From an uncultured Thermosynechococcus sp. (GTDB taxonomy: Bacteria > Cyanobacteriota > Cyanobacteriia > Thermosynechococcales > Thermosynechococcaceae): a stretch of 64,000 bases of DNA. Made by a program: the position numbers and the translations under genes. The notes beneath the pieces were generated by a model. The model had not been told where the DNA came from. It searched no databases and worked only from the letters and a program-made list of their open reading frames with translations. The stretch's first letter is position 1, and the number at the start of each line of letters is the position of its first letter. Below, one piece after another: positions 1 to 12,377 of this stretch. The stretch spans positions 62,001 to 126,000 of the forward strand of contig NZ_CALJEM010000020.1 in NCBI RefSeq assembly GCF_938074695.1, written 5' to 3'.

Positions 1-315
1 GTGCGAACCGTGATCGGGCAGTTGGCCGAGACTGATCCACCGCGATCCCTCTGGCTGCACCAGTTCACGAGTCAAGAAAGTATCCAAGATGGCGAGCGCT
101 ACTTGGAAGCCCTCTTTCGCGAACAGCCCGATCTCGGTTTTCGCATTCTTACGGTGCGCGAACATCTCGCGGAAATGGTGGCAGACTACCTACCGGAAAT
201 GCTGCGGACTGGCATCCAGCAGGCCAATTTACAACACCGCTGTCAACAACTGGAGCGGATGACCCAAGTGTCTGACGCCAATGTTGAGAGCAACAACCGC
301 GAAACTCCTGAATAA
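1..315 (+). CDS. rbcX: RuBisCO assembly chaperone RbcX, C-terminal part (truncated by window start)
   Basis: Motif ETDPPRSLWLHQF; lies 40 bp upstream of rbcS; ORF open to the window edge. Confidence 0.9.
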   Translation: MRTVIGQLAETDPPRSLWLHQFTSQESIQDGERYLEALFREQPDLGFRILTVREHLAEMVADYLPEMLRTGIQQANLQHRCQQLERMTQVSDANVESNNRETPE

Positions 316-354
316 GTTGTTAACTGTGTTAATTGTGAACCAATTGAGGAAGCT

Positions 355-711
355 ATGAAGACCCTACCCAAAGAGCGTCGTTACGAAACCTTCTCCTACC
401 TGCCTCCCCTTAGTGACGCCCAAATTGCCCGCCAAATCCAGTACGCCATTGATCAGGGCTACCATCCTTGCGTGGAGTTTAACGAAAGCTCTGATGCAGA
501 AATTCGCTACTGGACAATGTGGAAGCTGCCCCTCTTTAACTGCACCAATGCCCAAGAGGTACTCAATGAGGTACAGCAGTGCCGTTCTGAGTATCCCAAC
601 TGTTTCATCCGCGTGGTGGCCTTTGACAACATTAAACAGTGTCAAGTGATGAGCTTCATTGTCTATAAGCCCAATCAGGCCAACAGCGGCTACAGTGGCT
701 ATCGCTATTAA
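355..711 (+). CDS. rbcS: Ribulose bisphosphate carboxylase small subunit
   Basis: 118 aa; [46 protein letters not shown]. Confidence 0.98.
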   Translation: MKTLPKERRYETFSYLPPLSDAQIARQIQYAIDQGYHPCVEFNESSDAEIRYWTMWKLPLFNCTNAQEVLNEVQQCRSEYPNCFIRVVAFDNIKQCQVMSFIVYKPNQANSGYSGYRY

Positions 712-752
712 GGCTGAGACCTTCTCAGTTCATTGCAGTTGAATTGCAGTTC

Positions 753-778
753 AGGGGGGCGTTGCCTCCCTATTTTTT
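753..778 (+). terminator. Intrinsic terminator after rbcS
   Basis: Hairpin AGGGGGGC-GTT-GCCTCCCT (one G:T pair) followed by ATTTTTT. Confidence 0.7.
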
Positions 779-846
779 GTTTGGGCATCCCGTTCTCGGA
801 TCATTTTAATCGCCTCCCCTTTACCGTCATCATGGCACTGCTGGGT

Positions 847-3588
847 TTAAGGATGGACAGTCAGGGACTGGAGTCGGCGTTCGATAATGGTCAGTTGTTG
901 CTGGGCAGCGGCCAGTTGGGCTTGGGCTGTGGCTACTACCTCGGGTTGGGCTTTGTGGACAAAGTTGGGGTTGTTGAGGCGAGCCGTTAAAGACTGGATT
1001 TCCCCCGTTAGGCGATCGCTCTCCTTCTGGAGTTTAGTTGCCAAGGCCGCCACATCCACGACCCCCGCGAGGGGAATGAGCACCTCACTCTTGCCCACCA
1101 CACCACTAAAGACCTGCGAGGGAATTTGCAGTCCGCTGCCAATCGTCAGCGACTCCAGACGAGCCAAATGTTGAATATCGGCAGCCCCGGCTTCAAAAAT
1201 CGGCTCTTCCTCGGCACTGGCTTCAATCAGAGCACTCACATAGACTCCGGGTTTAATCCCCGCCTCTGCCCGTAGATTCCGAATGGTGCGGATCGTTTCA
1301 ATTAAAAGGCTAAATTGGGCTTCCAGCTCAGGATCAATAGCGCGGCGGTTTACTTTTGGGTAGGGTTGCACCGCCAAAACTTCACTGTCTTCCACTTGAT
1401 GCAATGTGTGCCAGATTTCCTCAGTAATGTGGGGCATAAAAGGATGGAGCAACTTCAGGGTGCCATCCAGCACGGTAGCCAGCACCTGCTGAGCGGTGCG
1501 CTTGGCCTTGGGGTTTTCTCCTTGCAAACGCGGCTTGACCAGTTCAATGTACCAGTCGCAGAAATCACCCCAGATGAATTCATAGAGTCCCTTAGCGGCT
1601 TCCCCAAGGCCATAGCTTTCAATCCGCTGGCGGGTGGTTTGAACGGTCGTATGGTAGCGACTGAGAATCCAGCGATCGCTAGCTGCTAGATCCCGCCGCC
1701 GCGGTGTTCCCAACTGGGCGGGGGTTTGTCCCTCCAGATTCAGCAGGACAAAGCGGGAAGCATTCCAAAGTTTGTTAGCAAAGTTGCGGGCGGCCTCGAC
1801 TGTGGCCGACTCATCGGTCTTGCGATTGTAGGCTAGGCGAATATCCTGACCGGCACCCACCACTTCCTTGACCAAGCTGTAGCGGAGGGCATCGGTGCCG
1901 TATTTGTCAATGAGAATGAGCGGGTCAATGCCATTGTTGGCGGACTTGGACATTTTTTTGTTGTTTTCATCCCGCACCAAGCCATGGATATAGACATCGC
2001 GGAAGGGGATTTTTCCGGTGAGGTACTGCCCCAGCATGGTCATCCGTGCCACCCAGAAAAAGATGATGTCAAACCCTGTAACAAGGGTGGTGGTGGGGTA
2101 ATAGCGGCGATAGTCGGGGGTGTCCTCAGGCCAGCCTAGGGTAGAAAAAGGCCATAGGCCAGAGGAAAACCAAGTATCTAGGACATCCTCATCCTGCTGG
2201 AGTTGAATCTCCTGGCCAAATTGGGCGATCGCCTTGGCGCGCGCTTCCGTTTCATTCATCGCTACCACAAAGGGAGTGTCATCGCGCACTTCACCGTTGG
2301 TTTCACTGACCACGTACCAAGCGGGAATTTGATGCCCCCACCACAGTTGCCGCGAGATACACCAATCCCGCAGATTCACCAGCCAATCGCGATAGACCTT
2401 GGCCCAGCGATCGGGGATAAAGCGGGGGGAGTGCTTGTGATCCAGCGCCTTGAGGGCAGCATCTGCCAAGGGACGAATTTTCACAAACCACTGGGTAGAA
2501 AGCAGGGGTTCAATGGGCACTTTGCCGCGATCGCTATAGGGAACCGTATGTTTGTAATCCTCCACCCGTACTAAAAAGCCCTCTGCCTCTAGGCGAGCCA
2601 CCACCTGCTTGCGAGCCACAAAGCGGTCCAAACCGGCAAATTCCCCTGCATTCTCATTGAGGGTGCCATCCTTATTCATCAGGTTAATCATCGGTAGGTG
2701 ATGGCGTTGCCCCATGAGAAAGTCGTTGGGATCATGGGCGGGGGTGACCTTGACGCAGCCAGTGCCAAACGTCGGATCCACCAACGGATCGCCAATCACG
2801 GGAATTTCTCGATTCACTAGGGGCAGGCGTACTGTTTTACCAATGAAATGTCGGTAGCGATCGTCCTCCGGATGGACTGCCACCCCCGTATCCCCCAGCA
2901 TCGTTTCCGGACGGGTTGTCGCCACCTCCAAATATCCTGAGCCATCCGCCAGCGGATAGCGAAAATACCAGAGATGCCCCTGCACCTCCCGGTTTTCCAC
3001 CTCCAAGTCCGAGACTGCCGATTGGCTGGCGGGACACCAGTTCACCAAATACTTACCGCGATAGATTAGCCCTGCGTCGTAGAGGCGATTAAAGGCGGTC
3101 AGCACTGCCCGCGACAGTCCCTCGTCCATGGTGAAGCGCTCCCGCGACCAATCCACCGATAGACCTAAGCGGCGAATTTGGCTGACAATTGTATTTCCCG
3201 ATGCCTCTTTCCACGCCCATGCCCGCTGGAGATAGGCCTCTCGTCCAAGGGCAAAGCGGTTGGTGCCCTCCGCCTGCAACTGTTGATCCAAAATAGTGCT
3301 GACAGCAATACTGGCGTGGTCTGTCCCTGGCAGCCAGAGGACATTGCGGCCAATCATGCGGTGGTAACGAACCAAGACATCAATTAGGGCATGCTCAAAG
3401 GCGTGCCCCATGTGCAGACTGCCGGTGACATTGGGGGGTGGAATGACAATGCAGTAGGGTTTACCAGGACGGTTGGGATCAGCGTGAAAAACACCGCTGT
3501 GCTCCCAAAGCTGTTGCCACTTGGCTTCGGTTTGCTTGGGATTATATTGACTGGGAAGGGTAATTGCGTTGGTCATGGGTTGCTGCAC
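847..3588 (-). CDS. valS: Valyl-tRNA synthetase
   Basis: 913 aa; [14 protein letters not shown] and [12 protein letters not shown] class I motifs, C-terminal coiled coil. Confidence 0.97.
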   Translation of the reverse strand: MQQPMTNAITLPSQYNPKQTEAKWQQLWEHSGVFHADPNRPGKPYCIVIPPPNVTGSLHMGHAFEHALIDVLVRYHRMIGRNVLWLPGTDHASIAVSTILDQQLQAEGTNRFALGREAYLQRAWAWKEASGNTIVSQIRRLGLSVDWSRERFTMDEGLSRAVLTAFNRLYDAGLIYRGKYLVNWCPASQSAVSDLEVENREVQGHLWYFRYPLADGSGYLEVATTRPETMLGDTGVAVHPEDDRYRHFIGKTVRLPLVNREIPVIGDPLVDPTFGTGCVKVTPAHDPNDFLMGQRHHLPMINLMNKDGTLNENAGEFAGLDRFVARKQVVARLEAEGFLVRVEDYKHTVPYSDRGKVPIEPLLSTQWFVKIRPLADAALKALDHKHSPRFIPDRWAKVYRDWLVNLRDWCISRQLWWGHQIPAWYVVSETNGEVRDDTPFVVAMNETEARAKAIAQFGQEIQLQQDEDVLDTWFSSGLWPFSTLGWPEDTPDYRRYYPTTTLVTGFDIIFFWVARMTMLGQYLTGKIPFRDVYIHGLVRDENNKKMSKSANNGIDPLILIDKYGTDALRYSLVKEVVGAGQDIRLAYNRKTDESATVEAARNFANKLWNASRFVLLNLEGQTPAQLGTPRRRDLAASDRWILSRYHTTVQTTRQRIESYGLGEAAKGLYEFIWGDFCDWYIELVKPRLQGENPKAKRTAQQVLATVLDGTLKLLHPFMPHITEEIWHTLHQVEDSEVLAVQPYPKVNRRAIDPELEAQFSLLIETIRTIRNLRAEAGIKPGVYVSALIEASAEEEPIFEAGAADIQHLARLESLTIGSGLQIPSQVFSGVVGKSEVLIPLAGVVDVAALATKLQKESDRLTGEIQSLTARLNNPNFVHKAQPEVVATAQAQLAAAQQQLTIIERRLQSLTVHP

Positions 3589-3601
3589 TACTCCAAGCCA
3601 T

Positions 3602-4351
<750 letters not shown>

Positions 4352-4458
4352 CTAAGGGCAAAAATGCTGCACGGATGCATAACCCATCACAAATTTTAAC
4401 AGTGGATGTTACCCCTCTTGGTGCTAGGGCGCGTCATCCCAATAGATCAGCTAGGTCA

Positions 4459-4766
4459 ACACGTAAACTTTCCACCGACTGAAGTCGGGGCTTTCAGCAG
4501 CCCTAGGCAACCTGGCAAGCCAAGAAAACTGAACTCCTTGTCTGCCTTCGGCTCGTTTTCAGTGTGGCGTCCGCTGCTCTCGATGTATTGGCGCACGATG
4601 GAAATCGGCGCACCGTCACAACTTGAAGCAACCTAGGACGGCGACCACAGCTTCCGTCGGCATGAAAAGCGCAGTAGGCCATGAGCCGCCTCATTCCCGC
4701 ATATCGAACCGCGTGGGCGGTGGGAAGCAGGAACTTCTCCGGCTTTCAGGCCGGGAAGGATGTCAA
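4459..4766 (+). mobile_element. Degraded IS200/IS605-type (tnpB-derived) element remnant
   Basis: Left hairpin CCGAC-TGAA-GTCGG (4474-4488); right hairpin CCGGC-TTTCAG-GCCGG followed by GGAAGGATGTCAA, the typical IS605-family right end; interior holds only broken tnpB-like 3' coding fragments. Confidence 0.55.
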
Positions 4767-4857
4767 TAGGGCTAATAGTCCTCGGAGGTGCGTTCGCCCA
4801 TGCCTTGCCGTTAAACTAAAACTACGCTATGGCAGCAGTGCCCTTGTGGATTCTTTA

Positions 4858-5499
4858 ATGGCAGCGATTTTTGAACTTCATCCTGTTAACCCCCAACCCC
4901 GCGCGATCGCCCAAATTGTTGAGGCTCTCAAAGAAGGGGCAGTCATGCTCTACCCCACCGATACAGTCTATGCCATTGGCTGCGATATGAACCACAAAGC
5001 AGCGGTGCAACGGGTACGCCACCTCAAGCAACTCTCCAACGATAAACCTGTCACCTTTTTGTGCTCTTCTCTCTCCAACATTGCCCAGTATGCCTATGTC
5101 AGCGATTCCGCTTACCGCCTCATGCGTCGCCTGGTTCCGGGACCCTACACCTTTTTGCTGCCGGCTACTAAACTGGTGCCCCGCCTTGTCCAAAATCCCA
5201 AACGCAAAACTACGGGGATTCGTGTACCTAACCACGTCGTAAGCCAAGCGCTGTTGACCGCCTTGGGTAATCCCATTATTTCCACCTCGGCACGGTTGCC
5301 CGAGGACGAAACCTATTATGTGAATACCGCAGATCTCTTCGATGTCTTTGACAAACAGGTGGATTTGATTATTGATACGGGGGAGCCGCCGGGACAGCAA
5401 ACGTCGAGTATCCTTGATCTCACCGTCGAACCACCGCTACTGGTACGCAAGGGACAAGGGTGGGAAGCGCTACCGGCAGAAATGGTGAGTGTTGAGTAA
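4858..5499 (+). CDS. Sua5/YciO/YrdC-family protein (threonylcarbamoyl-AMP synthase-like)
   Basis: MAAIFELHPVNP... KEGAVMLYPTDTVYAIGCD; STSAR; start moved from the ORF-track start (4681), which lies in the IS remnant. Confidence 0.88.
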   Translation: MAAIFELHPVNPQPRAIAQIVEALKEGAVMLYPTDTVYAIGCDMNHKAAVQRVRHLKQLSNDKPVTFLCSSLSNIAQYAYVSDSAYRLMRRLVPGPYTFLLPATKLVPRLVQNPKRKTTGIRVPNHVVSQALLTALGNPIISTSARLPEDETYYVNTADLFDVFDKQVDLIIDTGEPPGQQTSSILDLTVEPPLLVRKGQGWEALPAEMVSVE

Positions 5500-5552
5500 A
5501 CTCCTCTAGCTCCTCAGCAGGTAGAAACCGTGACACAGGGTCTTATTCAAGA

Positions 5553-6335
5553 ATGAGTTCATCCCAATTGATCGGAAAAGTATATTTGGTGGGCGCAGGG
5601 CCGGGAGATGTGGGACTACTGACGGTGCGTGCCAAGACACTGCTGGAATGGGCAGATGTGGTGCTCTACGATGCGCTGATTAGCCCCGAAATTCTTGGCT
5701 TGATTAACCCACAAGCAGAAAAAATTCATGTGGGCAAGCGGCGGGGGAATCACACTCTTTCCCAGGCTGAGATTTGTCGCCTGTTGATTGATTTGGCAAA
5801 GCGCCATGCGGTCATTGTGCGCCTTAAGGGGGGCGATCCCTTTGTCTTTGGCCGGGGCGGTGAAGAGTATCTGGCATTGGTGCAGGCAGGCATTACTGTG
5901 GAAGTGGTGCCGGGGATCACCAGTGGCGTGGCTGCCCCAGCCTATGCGCAGATTCCCCTGACCCATCGGGATTTGAGTTCTTCGGTGGTCTTTGTCACAG
6001 GCCATGAGTCTGCGGGCCGCTATCAACCGCGGGTCAATTGGTCGGCGCTGGCTACGGCGGTAGATACGATTGTGATCTACATGGGACTTCACCACTTAGG
6101 GGAGATTGTGCCGCAACTGATAGCGGGTGGGCGATCGCCCCAGACCCCCTTAGCCTTGATTGAATCGGGAACCACACCGCAGCAACGGGTGGTGGTGACA
6201 ACATTGGAACGAGCGATCGCCACCTGCGAGGCAGCAAAAATTCAAACCCCTGCTCTAATTGTCATTGGCGAAGTCATTCACCTGCGCGCCCAGTTAATGG
6301 AAAGTCTGCAGCAAATCGGAAGCCACCGGTTCTGA
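5553..6335 (+). CDS. cobA: Uroporphyrinogen-III C-methyltransferase
   Basis: VGAGPGDVGLLTVRA, RLKGGDPFVFGRGGEE, VVPGITSG. Confidence 0.93.
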   Translation: MSSSQLIGKVYLVGAGPGDVGLLTVRAKTLLEWADVVLYDALISPEILGLINPQAEKIHVGKRRGNHTLSQAEICRLLIDLAKRHAVIVRLKGGDPFVFGRGGEEYLALVQAGITVEVVPGITSGVAAPAYAQIPLTHRDLSSSVVFVTGHESAGRYQPRVNWSALATAVDTIVIYMGLHHLGEIVPQLIAGGRSPQTPLALIESGTTPQQRVVVTTLERAIATCEAAKIQTPALIVIGEVIHLRAQLMESLQQIGSHRF

Positions 6336-8174
6336 AGGCATAGATAACATTGCTCGCTCTAGGTAGGGCAGTAGCTTACGCCGCGTCTGATCCAAATAGT
6401 AGGCAAGGCGAATATCTTCTCTGGTGAGCAGTCCCAAAACCTGTTGCGGGTTGTTGCGATCCACCACTGGCAACTGCCGCAAATCCCGCGCCCCCATGCG
6501 ATCTAGGGCATCCTTTAGCGGTTCATCCCGATAGGCAAGCAGTAGGTTACGCGTACACACAGCGCCCACCGTTTGCGTCTGATAAGCGGTGGTTTCCTGA
6601 TCGGCCTCCCAACGGGCAAGCACGCGGTTAACATCCCCCAGCGTGAGAAGGCCAACCAGTTGCTGTTGATTGTCAATCACAAATGAACAGTAGGCTTTTC
6701 TTTCAATGAGTTGCAGCCCTGCAACCACCAGAGGAATCGTTTCATTTAACAACAGCACATTGGACTGCATGGCTTCGGCAACCGAAAGATTAGCTAAACT
6801 CTCCTCTGGCTCCGCTTCCTGAGACTGAACCCTGACTGCCAATGGCGGCAGTTCCTGCCGTTTTTGAAAACTATTCATTAACCAGACACTTAGACCCACT
6901 GCGGCCATCAGGGGTAGGATAATCCGATAGTCCCGCGTCATTTCAAAGAGCAGCAAAATCGCCGTCAAGGGAGCATTGACACTGGCGGCAAGAACCGCTG
7001 CCATTCCCACCGTTGCGTAGGCGGCAGGAGTAGCAATACTATCAGCAAACATCGGTAGCAGGAGGGGCAACACCTTACCATAAGCAGCACCCAAGGAGGC
7101 TCCCAAAAAGAGAGCCGGTGCAAAGATACCGCCAATCAAACCACTGCCTAAGCTCACCGCCGTCAACACCATCTTGGCCAAGAGCAACACCAATAGGAGC
7201 CCCAAGGGAAAGTGGACATCCCGCAGAATGGCTTCTACTGTCTCATAGCCAATTCCTAGTACTTGGGGTAAGTGCAGGGCAACCAAGCCAACACACAGCC
7301 CCCCCACAAGGGGACGCAGCGGTAGGGGAATGCGGCCTAAACACTGCAGTGGGGCAATTTTGCCCTGAAAGATCAGGGGTAACCACCGAAGCAACTGAGT
7401 ATAGGCGACGGCAACACCGTAGGCGAGAAGCCCCAAACCTAGGTACAAAGGCAGCTCTAGGGAACTGCGCACCTCATAGGTCGGCAAATCAAAGGCAGGT
7501 TGGGAACCTAGGCCAATCTGGGTAATGAGGGCAGAAATAACAGCTGCTAACAGCACTACACTTACAGCCGTTGTTTCAAACGTGGTTCCTAAAACCACCT
7601 CTAGAGCAAAGAAGACGCCAGCGATCGGGGCATTGAAGCCGGCTGCCAAACCTGCCGCTGCTCCTGCACCGAGGAGTAACTTTTGCCGCCCTCGCGAAAC
7701 CTTCAGCGCTTGACCCAAGAGAATGCCGAGATTGGCGCCCACTTCCACACTGGGGCCTTCTGGACCGAGGGAGGCACCTGTGCCGAGGGAAATCGCCGCC
7801 GCAAGGGTTTTGGCAATAGGGCGAATGAAGGGAATTTCCTTGCCAGCTTCTACAGTCCCCATCAGTGACATCAGGTTGGGACTAAAGTCCTGAACCAACC
7901 AGCGGATTGTCCCCACCAGCAAGCCCCCAAGCATAGGAATACAGGCCAGGGTCCAAGTGCCCAATTGACCGATGAGTCCCATCAACTTTTCAAGGGCAAT
8001 GTGATGAATCGCTTCAATCAGGTAACGAAATAGCAACACACTGAGTCCCGCGCTGCCGCCAATCAGTACTGCCAAGAGGAGTACGACGGTTTCGGGGGGC
8101 GGTTGCAATTGATTGAAAAGACGAGGAAGGCGAGATTCAGCAGCAGAAGGGGGGAAAGAAAAGAGGGGGGACAC
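6294..8174 (-). CDS. ClC-family chloride channel/antiporter with C-terminal CBS pair
   Basis: GTGASLGPEGPSVEVG, GSGLIGGIFAPALFLGA; CBS-like C-terminus. Confidence 0.93.
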   Translation of the reverse strand: MSPLFSFPPSAAESRLPRLFNQLQPPPETVVLLLAVLIGGSAGLSVLLFRYLIEAIHHIALEKLMGLIGQLGTWTLACIPMLGGLLVGTIRWLVQDFSPNLMSLMGTVEAGKEIPFIRPIAKTLAAAISLGTGASLGPEGPSVEVGANLGILLGQALKVSRGRQKLLLGAGAAAGLAAGFNAPIAGVFFALEVVLGTTFETTAVSVVLLAAVISALITQIGLGSQPAFDLPTYEVRSSLELPLYLGLGLLAYGVAVAYTQLLRWLPLIFQGKIAPLQCLGRIPLPLRPLVGGLCVGLVALHLPQVLGIGYETVEAILRDVHFPLGLLLVLLLAKMVLTAVSLGSGLIGGIFAPALFLGASLGAAYGKVLPLLLPMFADSIATPAAYATVGMAAVLAASVNAPLTAILLLFEMTRDYRIILPLMAAVGLSVWLMNSFQKRQELPPLAVRVQSQEAEPEESLANLSVAEAMQSNVLLLNETIPLVVAGLQLIERKAYCSFVIDNQQQLVGLLTLGDVNRVLARWEADQETTAYQTQTVGAVCTRNLLLAYRDEPLKDALDRMGARDLRQLPVVDRNNPQQVLGLLTREDIRLAYYLDQTRRKLLPYLERAMLSMPSEPVASDLLQTFH

Positions 8175-8242
8175 GGGTGGAAAAAACTTGCCTGAAACGG
8201 GATATCTCTAACCTCAATTATGCGCAATTTCTACAGGAAACG

Positions 8243-8962
8243 CTAAAAGGGCAAGATTTGAGGGGTGACACGGTAAAAGTAGGGGTGCAGCCACCACAGC
8301 AACGCAACAAAAATGGCCACTCCCCCATAGGCGGGGCGCAAAAATTCCTGCCACACCAACTGTTGTTTGCCTTCCCAAATGGCCTTGAAGGGGAGGATTG
8401 AGGTGCGAGCTTTCAGGGCGGTAAAAGCCTCGCCATGCCGTGCGTACCAACGGCGATCGCCATGCCAAACGCCAAAGCAGTGGTGGGCAATTAGACCTAG
8501 GGAAGTCAACAGGGTAAAGGAGGTCCCCAACCACAGAGTATGGGCCACACACCAGAGGACTTGTCCCCACAACTGCGGGTGGCGGGTAATGCGAATAATC
8601 CCCGTTTCATAGAGGTGAATCTCTGGCTTTTGCACGGCGGCAATTTCTAGCAAGTTAAAGGTGGCTGGATAGAGGAAGAGAAACGAGACTGCCGATAAGC
8701 TCCACACCAGTGCCCCCATACCCGGCACCCCCTGGAGTTGCCACAGCTGGACGCCGTCGTAGCGATGTGCCAAAAAGTAGAGAATCAAAAGGGTGGCTAA
8801 GGGCAAGCTCACAAGGGCAAAAAAAATGCGATAAAGGCGGGCACCCACTCGCTTTTCTGCCCAGGAGCGGAGGCTAGCCAATCCACTGTGGGCGATCGCA
8901 AACAAGAGCAACAGACCCACCATGATCCACTGGGAACTGGTTTGCCAACTGTGGTCATCCAC
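8243..8962 (-). CDS. NnrU-family membrane protein (homologous family to plant zeta-carotene isomerase Z-ISO)
   Basis: 239 aa multi-TM; GIIRITRHPQLWGQVLW, conserved His residues. Confidence 0.75.
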   Translation of the reverse strand: MDDHSWQTSSQWIMVGLLLLFAIAHSGLASLRSWAEKRVGARLYRIFFALVSLPLATLLILYFLAHRYDGVQLWQLQGVPGMGALVWSLSAVSFLFLYPATFNLLEIAAVQKPEIHLYETGIIRITRHPQLWGQVLWCVAHTLWLGTSFTLLTSLGLIAHHCFGVWHGDRRWYARHGEAFTALKARTSILPFKAIWEGKQQLVWQEFLRPAYGGVAIFVALLWWLHPYFYRVTPQILPF

Positions 8963-9176
8963 GCCAACTTACTCCACACAATTGAGACCCTTATCCTATG
9001 ATCCCAAAGGTGCAGACCGACTGTAAAGCAAGGGGAATAAAGCCCTTTGGCAAAGTATAGCTGCCTCCCCCAGGGGCTCGGTGTCCGACCCCAATCTTGA
9101 GTGGGTTAGCCTAAAATCGGCTGGAGGCCGCACAATTCCCTCTGTAGGCTATAGTCAAGGCATTGCAAGCTTGCTG

Positions 9177-10232
9177 ATGCAATCTATGTTCAATTGGTTC
9201 GATCGCCTTGAAAACCGCCGCCTGTGGCGCCTACTTTTACTTTTTGCCCTCGGCTGGATTGGGGTGCAACTGTTGTCCTACTTTGCCTACGTTTTGCTAG
9301 TTTTTCTTTTTGCCGCTATTTTGGCGTTTTTGCTCAACTATCCCGTGGGCTGGCTCAAGAGGTATCTCCCCCATGGGGTTGCAGTGACGGTTGTCTTTCT
9401 TGGCACACTTGCTATTTTGATCGGGCTAGGAATTACCCTCGGCTTGGCAATCATTGGCCAGTTACAAGAGCTAATCACCAATTTGCCTGAGCAAATTGAT
9501 CTGTGGATTGAGTCCCTTGAGAACATGCAGCAGTTTCTCCGCCGCTGGAATCTGGACATTAATTTCCAGCAACTGGAGTCAGAATTGCGCAACTTTACGC
9601 TTGCGGGCATTCAGTTTGGCTTTGGCAAACTCCAGTCAGTGTTTGGTCTCTTTCTGGGCGGCATCATTATTGCTGTGATTACTTTCTTCATGCTGCTGGA
9701 GGGGGAACCCCTGTGGCAGTATCTATTGAGCTTTTTGTCCGAGCCGTGGCGCGAGCGCTTGCCCTTAGCCTTAAGGCGAAATTTTCTGGGCTTTTTTTGG
9801 GGGCGTTTTCTACTTTCGCTATTTTTTGGCGCCTCTGTTTTTGTGGTGCTCTTGATTCTCCAGGTGCCCTACACCTTAGCATTGGCAGCCATTGCTGGCA
9901 GCTTTGATCTCATTCCCGGCATTGGCGCCACCCTTGGAATTGGACTTGTCTGTTTGGTTTTGCTTCCCAAAGGAGTTTTGCTGAGTTTACAGGTGCTGAT
10001 TAGCTGTATTGTCCTGCAGCAGGTGGAAGAAAATCTCCTAATGCCGCGAATTATGGGAGATTCTGTGAACTTAAATCCAATTGTTCTATTCTTTGCCCTT
10101 TTGGTGGGCGGAACCGTGGGCGGTTTGGCGGGGATTTTTTTGGCCATTCCGCTGACGGGTACAATGGTCAGCCTTTTGGATCTGAAGGCTCTGCAGGCAG
10201 GCCGTGAGACTGACCTTCCCTCCTCCCCCTAG
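9177..10232 (+). CDS. AI-2E family (PerM-like) transporter
   Basis: Multi-TM; LIPGIGATLGI, QQVEENLLMPRIMG; start chosen at an internal ATG. Confidence 0.85.
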   Translation: MQSMFNWFDRLENRRLWRLLLLFALGWIGVQLLSYFAYVLLVFLFAAILAFLLNYPVGWLKRYLPHGVAVTVVFLGTLAILIGLGITLGLAIIGQLQELITNLPEQIDLWIESLENMQQFLRRWNLDINFQQLESELRNFTLAGIQFGFGKLQSVFGLFLGGIIIAVITFFMLLEGEPLWQYLLSFLSEPWRERLPLALRRNFLGFFWGRFLLSLFFGASVFVVLLILQVPYTLALAAIAGSFDLIPGIGATLGIGLVCLVLLPKGVLLSLQVLISCIVLQQVEENLLMPRIMGDSVNLNPIVLFFALLVGGTVGGLAGIFLAIPLTGTMVSLLDLKALQAGRETDLPSSP

Positions 10233-10351
10233 GGTTGCGATCGCCCCTATTCTCTTGATACACTAGACAAGCTGATCCAGTTGCCCTCGGCACATCAGTT
10301 GATCTTTCGTTTGGTTAGACACCATCATCATTGTAGGTTGGGTATAGTTGC

Positions 10352-10960
10352 ATGGCTCGATATCGTGGCCCTCGTTTGAGAATTGTCCGTCGTCTGGGTG
10401 AGCTACCCGGTCTCACCCGCAAAACTCCCAAGCGGAGCTATCCCCCCGGTCAACATGGCCAAGCTCGCAAAAAACGCTCGGAATACGCCCTGCGCCTTGA
10501 TGAAAAGCAAAAACTGCGCTTCAACTACGGGATCTCGGAGCGGCAACTGGTGCGCTATGTGCGCAAAGCCCGTCGCGTGAGTGGTTCCACGGGGCAAACC
10601 CTCCTACAATTATTGGAAATGCGGCTGGATAACACCGTTTTCCGCCTGGGTATGGCACCCACGATTCCAGCAGCCCGCCAACTGGTGAACCATGGCCATA
10701 TCCTCGTCAATGGCCGCTGTGTTTCCATTCCCAGCTATCAGTGCCGTCCGGGGGATGTGATTACAGTTCGCGATAACGAGCGATCGCGCCGCTTGGTGGA
10801 AACCAATCTTCAAAATCCCGGCCTTGCCAATATTCCCAGTCATCTGGAGCTAGATAAAAGTACCCTCACCGGCAGAGTCACGGGCATTGTGGAGCGGCAG
10901 TGGGTCGCCCTTGAAGTCAACGAACTCCTTGTGGTTGAGTACTACTCCCGTAAAGTTTAG
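10352..10960 (+). CDS. rpsD: 30S ribosomal protein S4
   Basis: [25 protein letters not shown]4 domain. Confidence 0.98.
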   Translation: MARYRGPRLRIVRRLGELPGLTRKTPKRSYPPGQHGQARKKRSEYALRLDEKQKLRFNYGISERQLVRYVRKARRVSGSTGQTLLQLLEMRLDNTVFRLGMAPTIPAARQLVNHGHILVNGRCVSIPSYQCRPGDVITVRDNERSRRLVETNLQNPGLANIPSHLELDKSTLTGRVTGIVERQWVALEVNELLVVEYYSRKV

Positions 10961-12073
<1,113 letters not shown>

Positions 12074-12082
12074 GAGGATGAA

Positions 12083-12352
12083 ATGACAAAATTTGTGGCT
12101 TGGGGACGTTATTGCGAGGATGTCCTTGAGCGACGTGCCCCCTATCGCCAAGCGCATCTTGACGGTCTTGCAGCTCAAAAAGCCCAAGGGATTCTCATCA
12201 CCATCGGACCCACCAAAGATCTGCGCTACTTTTTTGCCATTTACGAGGCAGATAACGAAGAAAAGGTGCGCCAGCTCATTGAAAACGACCCCTACTGGCA
12301 GCACCAAGTCTGGATAGAATACAACATCCACGAGTGGATTCAAGCCCTCTGA
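12083..12352 (+). CDS. YciI family protein
   Basis: 89 aa; short ferredoxin-like YciI/YCII pattern. Confidence 0.75.
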   Translation: MTKFVAWGRYCEDVLERRAPYRQAHLDGLAAQKAQGILITIGPTKDLRYFFAIYEADNEEKVRQLIENDPYWQHQVWIEYNIHEWIQAL

Positions 12353-12377
12353 GGGGAAAAGCGCAGACAAAACGCAC

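Noticed and set aside
4855-5400. 181-aa minus-strand ORF opposite the Sua5/YrdC-like gene
   Set aside because: Antisense shadow of a gene with clear family motifs; no recognisable domain.
7118-7525. 135-aa plus-strand ORF opposite the ClC gene
   Set aside because: Low-complexity, antisense to conserved channel sequence.
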